A stretch of 64,000 bases of DNA from Chimonanthus salicifolius (lineage: Eukaryota; Streptophyta; Magnoliopsida; Laurales; Calycanthaceae), in assembly GCA_013350335.1 (NCBI GenBank), contig CM023538.1, positions 54,294,769 to 54,358,768 of the forward strand. Direction: 5' to 3'. How positions within the stretch are numbered: position 1 is the first letter of the stretch; each line of letters opens with the position of its first letter. The translations under genes and the position numbers were made by a program. Below are positions 48,829 to 59,103 of the stretch, piece after piece. Below the pieces are notes generated by a model. The model was given only the letters and a program-made list of their open reading frames with translations. It had not been told where the DNA came from and searched no databases.

Positions 48829-49179
48829 TAGGGCCGAAATCGGGTCGGGTTTTTTAAAACCCAACCTGACTCGAGTTAATATTTATGGAACCCGACTCGA
48901 TCCAAGCTATTGACCCGAAATTCTTGACTTGACTCAACCCAAATTCTGATCCAACTTAACCCGAATTCTGACCCGACTCTCATTTTGAACCCATTTTAGC
49001 CGGGTCGGGTCGGGTCAAGTAGGGTTAACTTGAAAATTCCTCAACCTGACCTGATCCGAATTCCATCCACGTTTTTGTCTTCTCAAGCCGACTCGACCCG
49101 ACCCGTTGATCCAACTCACGTGACCCGACCCTCATTATTTCTCGGGTCGGGTCAATACCCGACCCGAGTTTCATCCCTA
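48829..49179. mobile_element. hAT-like MITE, GGTCGGGTC-rich
   Basis: Left end TAGGGCCGAAAT, right end GTTTCATCCCTA. The ends resemble the Ac/Ds-type TAGGGATGAAA terminal repeat. The interior is packed with GACCCGACCC/GGGTCGGGTC words on both strands. Flanking 8-mers do not match well. Confidence 0.65.
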
Positions 49180-50272
49180 ACCACCATATAGGGGCCATTT
49201 AAGCCCTATTTGAACTCTTACCCCTCTCACAGCCTAAAAATTGGACTCTTACCTAATTTAAACTCATTCTGAATTAGATCTCACCATTGGATTGAAAGTC
49301 ACCCAAAATTATCACAATTTTTACCATTAACTGTTAGATCTTTGAAAATAATAACTTTTAAAAATCAATAAACTATAAAAAGTGTACAAATTACGCACAT
49401 CATTTTCATCCAATAATGCAATGAGGACCACCTGAGAACAATCAAAATGAATATAAACATTTGCACCCAGAATTGTAATATGATCCCATTTTGGTACCCA
49501 TTTAGCTAATATACGCCCACCAGTCTTTTAAATTATTATCAATATTTGAGTTATATAAATAATAACTTAGGTCCACAGTGTACATGTCCATATACATTTC
49601 TCACCTACCTTCTCCTGTATTTGGCTCAAGTCCAAGTGGTCCACAAGAACCAATTGTAATGGCCATCAGTCATAATGGTAGGTGGTGCCATAAATTTCAT
49701 TCTCTGGCTATTATTCTCAGTTCAGAAAGTATGGAAAACCAATTTTAAATTGAGAAAACCATTTTAATATTTTAAAAATAAAGAATATTAAAAAATCATT
49801 AATATTATACATATATGATGAAAATGTAAAGCTCATTTTCCAATTCAATCATTTTCTAGCAGTACTAGTGACTGGCTTGAGTCGTTTTATGAGGAGCCAG
49901 CTTTGAAGGATTGGCCAAGCTATAAAATATAATTGAGTCCACACGGGCAGTATGTGGCACCTAGATTTGTATAATTGATGAAGAAGGATTTGAGGAATGT
50001 GGAGTAGGTAGACACATCACGATATATTAATGAGACATGTTATTAGATGGATCATACGTTATAAAAATTTAGATTCAGTTGATAGTTGACTATATAGATA
50101 TTGAGTATATAAAGTTTCACTATCAATGGATGATCAAAGCTATATAATTTTGATTTTTAAGTTTTGATGAGTTGGGTCATTGATTTTTAAAAGCTTACAG
50201 TCAAATGATAAGATTATTAGATGAAGATGAAATTTTATACAATAACTACTCGCATGGTCCTTTTTTTACATC
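49180..50272. other. AT-rich intergenic DNA, no gene seen
   Basis: No supported feature. Confidence 0.5.
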
Positions 50273-50673
50273 AGATCTAATAGGGCTGAAACACGGGTTG
50301 GATCACGTCGAGTTCTAATAAACCCAATCCAACCCATATCAAAATTTATTAAACCAGACCCGACCCAAACCAAATTACTCACTCGAGTTACTCAATCTGA
50401 TCCGACTCGAATTTCTGACCCAAGTCAACTCTAGTCAACCCGAGTGACGTTTTATAACTTGGTACACTTTGGTAGAATCGGGTTACATCGAGTCAGTTTG
50501 GGTTAATTTTAATTTTCTCAATTCAACTCGACCCGAATTTCATACGAATTTTTATTTTCCCAACCCGACCCTACCCTAAATATACAAATATATAACCAAA
50601 ACTCATTGATTTCTCCGGTCGAGTCATACGGGTCAGAGTAAAACCCAACCCAAATTTCATCCCTAATATCTAA
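50273..50673. mobile_element. hAT-like MITE with 8-bp target-site duplication
   Basis: The element is 50281-50665 (385 bp): left end TAGGGCTGAAAC, right end AATTTCATCCCTA. Flanking 8-mers are AGATCTAA and ATATCTAA, one mismatch, the size expected for hAT. The interior is rich in CCCGACC/GGGTC words like its relatives at 48829 and 57179. No transposase coding. Confidence 0.8.
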
Positions 50674-50812
50674 CAACATGGACCTAGAAATCTACTTTTA
50701 GAATGTGATTGGTACACGCCAAGGCACTCATGTTTTCTTGGTCTATGATCTGATTATTTAGATTGTGATTTGGATCAGATTTATGGCAAATGGGTTTTCG
50801 AAAAATATCTTC

Positions 50813-51010
50813 GGCTGTATTTGGATAGGGGATAAATTTTGGAAGGGTTACTCACCACAACTCTTGGTCAGGGGTTACTCCAAGTAATATGAAAGTCCCT
50901 CTCTTGAAAAGGGTTTTCAAAAGTTGAGAGGGAAGAATAAAAAGTTAATTTTTTACCTCTTTCCTTAACCACCAACACCCCTACCCTCACTTGTCTCAAA
51001 ATTGTTTGCC
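50813..51010 (+). mobile_element. MITE copy related to 18619-18797
   Basis: It starts GGCTGTATTTGGATAGGGG. The first ~160 bp match the complement of the 18.7-kb copy, including TAAATTTTGGA-G-GTTACTC and GGTTTTCAAAAGTTGAGAGG. The right end has diverged or been lost. Confidence 0.6.
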
Positions 51011-51989
51011 AAACTTGTTTAAGAGAATTTTTTTAATACATCTAAAAGTATCACATCAATATATACTTTTGTCCATTAAATTTTAATAATAATACTTTCA
51101 TAAATATATGGAAAAAACTAAAAAAAATTGTAAGCTCTAATATAAAGAAGTTCTCTAGTTTTAGAATGCTATAATTGTCATATTACACTAAATTTTTATA
51201 GAAAAAAATAATTGTAAACAAAAGGTAAGCAGTAAAGATTTAAAAATTCTATCTTCAATTTTCACCATCACAATTAAAATTTTTATGAGATGATCTCAAT
51301 CAACTTTTTGAAAACTCTGAACATACTAATTCATGCCTATGCCCTCATGCCTTACATCGAACACACCTTTTAGCCCTTTATCAATGCCAAAACTTTTTAC
51401 TTATTTACTTAAGTAATACATAAGAGCTATAAAAGTTCTTATCTTCATCGTCATTAAAGTAAGTAATCTCATCTATAATGTTATATAAAAAATAATTTAT
51501 TAAACTTTAATTATGAATAATGATGTAAATTAATACATTTTAGCATGTTAGTTGTATAAACTATTGTGCAGCATCTAATAAATCAAATTATCAATTGATA
51601 TATCTAAAATATTGGATACTATGTGTTATTTTTTAAATATTTTATATTTCAATGTAAGTTGATATCCAAAAATAAGTTATCATCATACTTTATGTTTATT
51701 TAAATCGAAAGAAAGTATTATGGCATAGCAGAGAAAAGTTTGTCGTTGTGTGGAGGCCACAATATCTCTTAGAGAATTTAGAAGACAGTGAAATCCATGA
51801 ATAATGAATCTTCTGCTGTTTTGAGGCAAATCTTATTCTCCATCTCAAAGAAACTATCATATACTTAAAAAGATAAATAAATAATAATTAACATTAAAAA
51901 AATCTCTTATTTTAAATTTTTTTTTATAAATCTTTTGTATAAGTTTTCCTCATTTAAAAATACTATAGGACACTTGAAAATTACCTGTA

Positions 51990-52185
51990 ACATAACTCAA
52001 ACGGAGTTGGCACGAAAAAAAAAAATCTTATAAAGGAAGGTCTTGAATTTGATTTATGTTCAACACCTCTCTGAGTCACTCTCCGTAGTTTACCTGGTGT
52101 GTGTGGATTTGAAAGGCTTGTACGTACCTAAAAAACTATAATATCTCTATCGAAATAAAGTTGAGACCCTTAAACATCTTGATCA
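51990..52185 (+). repeat. tRNA-derived SINE copy (family S)
   Basis: AACGGAGTTGGCACG head, CTTGAATTTGATTTATG (B-box-like), CACTCTCCGTAGTTTACCTGG and GGCTTGTACGTACC follow in family order. Confidence 0.6.
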
Positions 52186-52835
52186 TAAAAAAATAAAAAT
52201 TTACTTATAATGTTCAAAACTTCAAATCTTGACTAACATTTTACAAGTGTTATATTATTATTTGATCTATTTAAATTTTTAATAATATTTTTGAAAAATA
52301 AATCAAAAAATTTTAAGAAATTTTAGAAGATAAGCTCAGAAAACAAGATTTTTGTTTCTTTTGGTTTGACAAGTGAGCAGAATACTGTCACATTTCATTT
52401 AAGTCTGCAGCGGACACAGATGAACTGATGTTCACACAATGTGAGCAAGTACCAATCATCCATTTAATGGGCACACCATGGATGGCCCACCATATGAAAT
52501 ACATGTGAATAGGATATATCCTAACTGAGCAAGTCCCAATCTGTTGCTTTAAAAATGGACGGCCGGATTTGAGGAGGGTCAATAGTCCACTTCTATGATT
52601 TGGAATGTCTACTCGTCCAAATCATATAATTAATGTGGATATCTTACTATCTATTTTTTTTATCTATTATTTTAGATCTAAGTTTCAATTTGGATGTTCA
52701 CTTCGAATTTCTTCAAACTGATATAAAACATAAGTGAACTAATCTAAGTTGTTTGAGGGGAAAATGTCATTTTTTATTTAGATTAAGCAAAGATTAAGAT
52801 TTGTATAACCCTACTTATCCGAATATACATTTCAA
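52186..52835. other. Intergenic DNA, no gene seen
   Basis: A stretch near 52400-52580 with GGGCACACCATGGATGGCCC looks like plant repeat sequence, but its ends are not visible. Confidence 0.4.
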
Positions 52836-53144
52836 TTTATTTAGGATAGCAATCCTCCCACGGGTTTTTTGTATAATTAGCTATGGGAATTAGTGGATTC
52901 CCGATTTTATGCGAAAATTGACTCACCAACCCTTCGTATGAACAGTGAATCGGCTCGTCGAAATTCATATGAAAAGTAAATCGGCTCGCCAAAATTCACA
53001 TGAACAGTAAATCGGCTAGTCAAAATTTACAGTTCATGCGAAATGTCCGATTTTACTGTTCATGTGAAGGGTAAAATCGGGAATCTACTAATTCTCATGC
53101 TTGGTACACAAACCTCTCGTCGGAGGATCGCTACCCTTTATTTA
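52836..53144. mobile_element. Long-TIR MITE with perfect 8-bp target-site duplication
   Basis: The element is 52844-53136 (293 bp). TTTATTTA flanks both ends exactly (52836-52843, 53137-53144). The first ~65 bp (GGATAGCAATCCTCC... TTCCCGATTTTA) are an imperfect inverted copy of the last ~65 bp (complement GGGTAGCGATCCTCC...TTCCCGATTTTA). The centre holds three units of about 31 bp (ATGAACAGTAAATCGGCT...). The 8-bp duplication suggests the hAT superfamily. Non-coding. Confidence 0.88.
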
Positions 53145-56100
53145 TATGTTTATTTTTGATAATTTATTGAGACTTAACTCTTTATAATTATTATTTTTTA
53201 AGATAATAATTGTTCTTACGAATACCTCTTTTTTTCAAACTGGGTTAATATAATACATAAGATATCGGCTTCAATTATCTACTTAATTACACATGCTAAT
53301 CTATGACAAATTAACTAAGCATAAATTGATTTGCTTGGATTAAAAGTCACCTTAGAAGTTAAAAATTGGATTAAATTATGAGAGGGCCACAAAAGAGACA
53401 TCGTATGGGTTGATTTAGAAAAGTTAATCTGTTGAATTTAATATGGACACTCTCAACACAATCTACCCGCTAAAATTGCTGTTCTACAGTCATTATCGTC
53501 AAAATCGTTCATCTCATCTAGTTACAATTTTAAAACAATAATTCATGATTAAATTGAACAAGTTATATTTTCATGTGGAAGACCCTTTCTTACACCCTTA
53601 CCAAATATAATCCCTCCAAACTTTAGCCAATGGGACCAATTAAGCTACTAGTAGCAACTGTCAATCTTAGAAGCTTTTATTTGTTTTGGTGAAGCAACAA
53701 AGAAAGTAAATGGCCTTCAATATGTTTAAAGGAGTGTGAATGTGTCCAACATGTCATGTCTTTATATTTTTTTTAAACCTTGAGAAATAATAAGAAATAG
53801 TAAACTTTTTTTTTTTAATTTGTCATCAATTAAATTATAAACAAATATATTGATTTCCCTTATTATAAAAAACACCGAAAGTCTTATCATTTCTTCTAAA
53901 CCTTCTATCTACATAATTTTTTTAGAATATTCTCATTCTATATTAGAGAGGTAAAACTAATCTCAAAGACTCACAAAATCACCCACAAATCTCATATATT
54001 AAATAGTTGAACTTAAAAATTCTAATTTAATCCTAAAAACTTAATAGACGACGGTTTATTGAGAGATCCATCAATGGAAATAGAGAGATGCTGAAATATT
54101 TTACAACAAGAGATACTAAACCTTTTTTTTAATTCTTATTTGTTATCCACGCAATTGATTAAAAAAACATGTCCCTCTCAATTGCTTTACATTTGGGGTG
54201 TTAGTGTTCCCTTGTGTCGCATCAATTCAACTCAGTGTAGATGACTAAACAAGGTCCCACATGCAAAGAGATGCCTGGCTGAAGAACGTACACTGGTTGA
54301 TGTCATGTAAGGAGCTATTATTCCAAATTTCCAATGCCAAGAAAACGATGGCTCCTTTCTTTGCTTTGCTCTTAAGTAACTATTTTTTTTTTTAAATTTA
54401 TGTTTAAAAAATTGTTGAATATCATAGTATAAAATCTTCATAGATGATACTCTTATTTTAAGGATACATCAGATTAGTTCACAGAAGTTTGAACTTATTA
54501 TATTCCGTTTCCTGATACGAGACGCAACCAGATAAACTACACTCGAGTGGATTTTGCTGACTATTTTTTAGTTACTAATCGCATACACTTGACTTGAATT
54601 GAATCTCCCGTTCAAGATTAGTCAAGAATCACTTAAAAAAATAATTTTCATACACAAGAATACAAGATATTTATTTCAGTATAGTAATAACTATTACTAA
54701 AAAAGATAGAGATATTAAAAAAAATAGTTTAAATTTTAATTTTTTTAAAGCCAATCTGTCAGATGTACTTTAAAAAATAAATATTTCTTAATTCATAGTA
54801 AAAAATTCTAGAAAGTCCTTTTAGCATGATTTACCCATGATTGATTGATGTTTTCTTTTATATTTTTTTATTAGAAATAGATATTGTGGAGTTCACTTCG
54901 AAGTGAGGGGTAATACCAATTTAATACATTTTTAGCATATCAATTTGGGTGAGGGGCCCAATTCTATTTGGGTATGATTTCAATTTGTATGGATCAGCCT
55001 GATTTAAACTTAATGGTTTATCGAGTCTTATTAAGCTCCAACTTTTCTAGAGCGCAACTTAGTCTTAGATTAAAGTATTAAACTAAACTATTAAATCTCA
55101 TAAAAATAAAATTATCTACTAATTAATGTTATTTTGTATTTAATGTTCGATGAATATACAAATGAATTCAAGTATTTGAGGCTTGTGAAATTCAGGCTCA
55201 AAATAGGGCTCTCCACCCAGACTTTGAATTTGGGCCCAAAATGAGCCCAATCTAGGCCCAATTTTTGAGCATTTCATGAGGAGTTTGGATCAGCCCAAGT
55301 TGACCTCTAACTTTTAGTCTTAAACGTTGATCAACAAGTCAATTTAAGTTGTTTTGGTGATTTGGATATTAAATGGATATACCAATTTGTTGCAAAATAT
55401 TTTCATTTCAATTAACAAATTTTGTAAATTAATGAGCCCCATCATATTCAATTTAGAGTTGCAAAATGCTCTAAAATAAAAATTTAGGACTATAATATAT
55501 TTTTAGCCAGCAAACTTAGATCAATTAAAATCAGTGGTGAAATGGGTATTAATTTGCATTTATTTCAATCGAACGACTAGCATTAATCTAGATCCAAAAA
55601 TTTGGGGATCTTAGGTGGACCTTTTGTACTATAATAATTCTGAACATCTTGCCCATAATAAATAGGTTTGATGCATATTTATGATTAATTTAGTTTTAAT
55701 TCAAATATGAATATGACTAAGCATTCAATGGGCATGTGGAGATAGATGTGACTCAATCAATATTAAAAAATTGTAGCCCATTAGTGTGAATTTTCTTTAA
55801 ATAAATGTTTTGGTGGAAACTGGTCATAACAAAAGCCCGTTTTAGCCCTAGCTATATATATATATAGTCATTTGATTATAGTGGTTAAAGTAATCATATG
55901 TCCCCAATTAAAGAATGCTAAACAACTTTAACGACTAATATCAAGTGGCTAAAAGTTGTATTTTGAGCTAAAATTCAGCCTACTTATAATTTATCAATTC
56001 CCCTTGATCTTAGCGGTCAAAGCTATCAGACTTCCTCATTTCAAAATGTTCGATGACTTTAACCACTAAGATCAGTTGATTAAAATTCGGTCTACTTGTA

Positions 56101-57029
56101 GCTTATCAAGTTTTCTTTCAACTCATACCGTTGATATTTTATGGATACGATGGAAATTGGAGAAACAAGTGAAATGGACCTAGTGCACCCCTGTGTTTTG
56201 AGTTTTAACTTTTGATTTTAAATTAAATGAAATTAAAGTTTATTTCTTGGATATTTCTTGAGTTTTTTTTTATCTGATTAGATTTGTATTTGATTCCTAT
56301 TAGTGTAAAATTGGAAACCTTTTACTTTAGTATTTGATTATTATGCTTATATGACTTGAAAATACATATATAAAATTGATATTTAATAATAACTTATGTT
56401 TTTATTATTGTAGATTAATGTGAAATAATGATAATAATTAATTGTAACGTTTTTTATAATATTTTTTTATATTTTATTTTTTTTAATATTTACACTATCT
56501 TTTTCAAAATTGAAAATTGAAATAGTTAGAATGTTGAAACATTTCACTATGGAGACAAAATTACAATGGGTTAAAAACAGATTTGACCCAAATATGAGTA
56601 GAATAATAGTGAAACGTTTGAAGTTAAAGAAAGGCTGCCCATGTAGATATCTGACTTTTCTTTTCCTACATACTCATTTTCAAAAAATAGTGTAAAATTT
56701 TTTAAAAACGAGTTTGCAGGGAAAGAAAAGTCGAGTATCTATATGTGCGGCCTAAAGAAATTAAATCAAAGAAAACCATGTCATTTTATTTTTCATACTT
56801 TAAAACTTCTCAAAGCTCTATATACTGTTTTGCTCCCATTTTCTATTTGATAAAATTTAAATAACATCTATTTCTAATATCAATTATAGTAGATGTAAAA
56901 ACATGACAAGCAAGTTAAGTAACATCACTTTCAAATACTTTTTGAAAAAGAACCGTACAATAAAATTACTGTCATTGATGTTTTCATTAATACAATCAAA
57001 TGATAGATCAAGTGATTTTATTTTACAGA
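53145..57029. other. AT-rich intergenic DNA, no gene seen
   Basis: No coding region is supported. A partial SINE-like stretch may occur near 54500-54640. The short open frame at 56510-56695 has no recognisable family. Confidence 0.45.
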
Positions 57030-57165
57030 GGTGTGTTGAAGGCCTCTTAGAGCAAGCCACTAGTCTTTAACGTGTGTGCAAGTCTTCTTATTTACACACT
57101 GAGTAAAACCATGGAGAATGATCTTTTGAATGAGAATAGAATTCAAATTCAGTACTCCTACTTTC
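57030..57165 (-). repeat. tRNA-derived SINE copy (family S)
   Basis: On the minus strand CTGAATTTGAATTCTATTCT (B-box region), CATTCTCCATGGTTTTACTC and GACTTGCACACACGTT...AAGAGGCCTTCAACAC match the family body. The head is lost. Confidence 0.6.
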
Positions 57166-57178
57166 ATATGCTTATAGA

Positions 57179-57473
57179 TAGGGCTGCAACTCGAGTTGGG
57201 TCGAGAATTTCGAGCCAACGAGTCAGGTTGAAAAGATAAAAACCCGCATGGGATTTAGGTCAAGTTGGGTTAAGAATTTTACAAGTTAATCCGATCCGAC
57301 CCGATTCAAATCGACCCGACCTGACTAAAATAAGGCTAAAATAGGTTCAGAATGCGGTCGGATCAGAATTCTAATTAATTCAGGTCAGAATTCGAGTCGG
57401 GTTCCATATATATCAACTCGAGTCAGATTTGGTTTTAAAGAACCCGACCCACCCGACCTGAATGGCAGCCCTA
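57179..57473. mobile_element. hAT-like MITE, GGTCGGGTC-type
   Basis: Left end TAGGGCTGCAACTC, right end ATGGCAGCCCTA (complement TAGGGCTGCCAT). The interior is full of GACCCGACC/GGGTTGGGTC words. The flanks CTTATAGA and CTTTAGAT are only loosely similar. Confidence 0.7.
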
Positions 57474-58120
57474 CTTTAGATTAAGTGATTAATGAATGCC
57501 TATTGGACTTAGCATTGATCATTAGTTTAATTTATTAGATTAAATGATTGAAGTAAAATGATCATTCTGTCACGACATGAAACCTATAATGTGACATAGA
57601 TAGATTTGTTAAAAAGGTTTTTCATTCACATATAGCTAACAAAAAATAATTTTATTAAATTAATTGAATCATATTTTTTAAATATATATTTTAAATATTC
57701 ATTGAATAATTTAAATTGAAAATTCAACTAAGATAATTTTTAATAAACTATATATTAAAAAAATACCCATGTTTTTTATGAAAAAACAACTTGCACCATA
57801 TAAATTTACTTTAATCTATAATTGATCAAAAGGAATACCTTCTTTCAAACATATTAAAATTAGAGTTTTACTATACAAACTAAAAATTCTTACTGCTGTA
57901 TTCCTTGACTACAAGCCTTCTCATCTTCTTCACTCACCACAATTCATCGTCGAGGGTGAAAAAACAAGAGAAACTTTTATTTTTAAGATTTAAGAGAAAC
58001 GCGTGCATCCAAACGTGCCCAAGCGACTGAGTCGAAGACTGACTGAAGAAGACTCTTTGAGTTGGGTTTCAACCTCGATTTTCACCCCATCTTCTCTTCT
58101 TCCTCCGAACCTTCTCCATT
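57474..58120. other. AT-rich upstream region of the PINOID2-like gene
   Basis: No gene seen. The last ~150 bp become GC- and CT-rich with repeated GACTGA words (58026-58050), as expected near a promoter; function is not shown. Confidence 0.45.
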
Positions 58121-58123
58121 CCA

Positions 58124-58130
58124 TATAAAA
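58124..58130 (+). promoter_or_regulatory. TATA box of the PINOID2-like gene
   Basis: TATAAAA in the context CCATATAAAAGGGG, followed about 30 bp on by a CT-rich start region (CTCAATTTCACGG). It lies about 360 bp before the inferred start codon. Confidence 0.7.
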
Positions 58131-58228
58131 GGGGACCAATCCCCTCGTTCACTGCTCAATTTCACGGATTTTTCCTCTCTCCTGAAGAAAAGAAAATTTA
58201 GGGAAGAAAAGATCTGCCACAGCAATGA

Positions 58229-58584
58229 GCGATAAAATCGGATGGAATCCCGTGTTTGTAGATAGCTTTCCATAAGTCCAAAGGAAACTTGGTCACCCCA
58301 TTCGCCAAATGGCCAATACCTCTATTGCCGCCCCTTCCATCAAATCCGCCACCCACCTGTTCGACGATTTGCCCAAAATATCAAACACCAGAAAGAGCGA
58401 GGATAAGCGATCCGATTTCATGGAATCCCGTCTTTGTAGATAGCGCTTTGGAAGTACAGAGGTACCCAGATCACACTTTCCGCCAAATGGCAAATCAACC
58501 TATTGCCAAGCCTCCCATCAAATCCACCCAATCTCTACTCGACCAAATGCCCCTACCAAATCCCAACCCAAAACCTATGTTACA
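58229..58584 (+). repeat. 178-bp tandem duplication over the 5' UTR and start codon
   Basis: Copy 1 (58229-58406) and copy 2 (58407-58584) hold the same landmarks at a constant 178-bp step: ATGGAATCCCGT at 58242 and 58420, CGCCAAATGGC with its ATG at 58309 and 58487, CCCATCAAATCC-type sequence after it. Copy 2 supplies the true N-terminus ([13 protein letters not shown]); copy 1 encodes the related M-A-N-T-S-I-A-A-P-S-I-K-S in a short ORF. Confidence 0.88.
58309..58443 (+). other. Upstream ORF (44 codons) from the duplicated start
   Basis: It opens at the copy-1 ATG and reads a diverged version of the kinase N-terminus for about 23 residues, then runs into unrelated sequence and stops at 58441. 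It is out of frame with the main ORF and ends before the main ATG at 58487. A second, 16-codon ORF begins at 58225. Both would lie in the leader if transcription starts near 58155. Confidence 0.6.
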
Positions 58585-59103
58585 GCAGCAGCAGAACCTT
58601 CCTTTGCTAGACGACCTATCAGACGATCTCCAGAGCATGAGCTTCGGCTCCTCTACTGACATCACCAGCTCCAGCTCCGATGCCACAGCTGTCTCAAGTC
58701 GGGCCCACCTGGCCCCACCTGACACATGCTGGGATGCTGTCCGCCGCGCCAAGTCGGAGGCTGGCGGGGCCCACCTCACCATGTCTGACCTGAGGTTCTT
58801 GCAGCGGCTGGGCAGTGGGGACATTGGGAGCGTATTCTTGGCGGAGCTGAAGTGCTCCGGAGGTTCACATTTTGCTGCGAAGGTGATGGATAAGAAGGAA
58901 ATTGCGGGGCGGAACAAGGAAGGGAGAGCCAAGACGGAGAGGGAAATACTGGAGATGTTGGAGCATCCATTTTTACCGACTCTGTACGCCGCCGTGGAGA
59001 ATGGTAGATGGTTGTGCCTCCTGACGGAGTTCTGCCCAGGTGGTGACCTGCACGTACTCAGGCAAAGGCAGCCCGGAAAAAGATTCGACGACTCTGCTGT
59101 CAG
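58487..59103 (+). CDS. PID2: PINOID2-like gene, exon 1
   Basis: It ends G-K-R-F-D-D-S-A-V plus AG of an Arg codon, followed by donor AG|GTGCGC at 59103/59104. It covers the N-terminus and kinase N-lobe. It is much richer in GC than the intron after it. Confidence 0.88.

Noticed and set aside
58289..58486. Upstream in-frame extension of the PINOID2-like kinase (66 residues)
   Set aside because: The extension reads through the leader and the duplicated unit; it is Pro-rich nonsense without family likeness, while the ATG at 58487 gives a natural M-A-N start.
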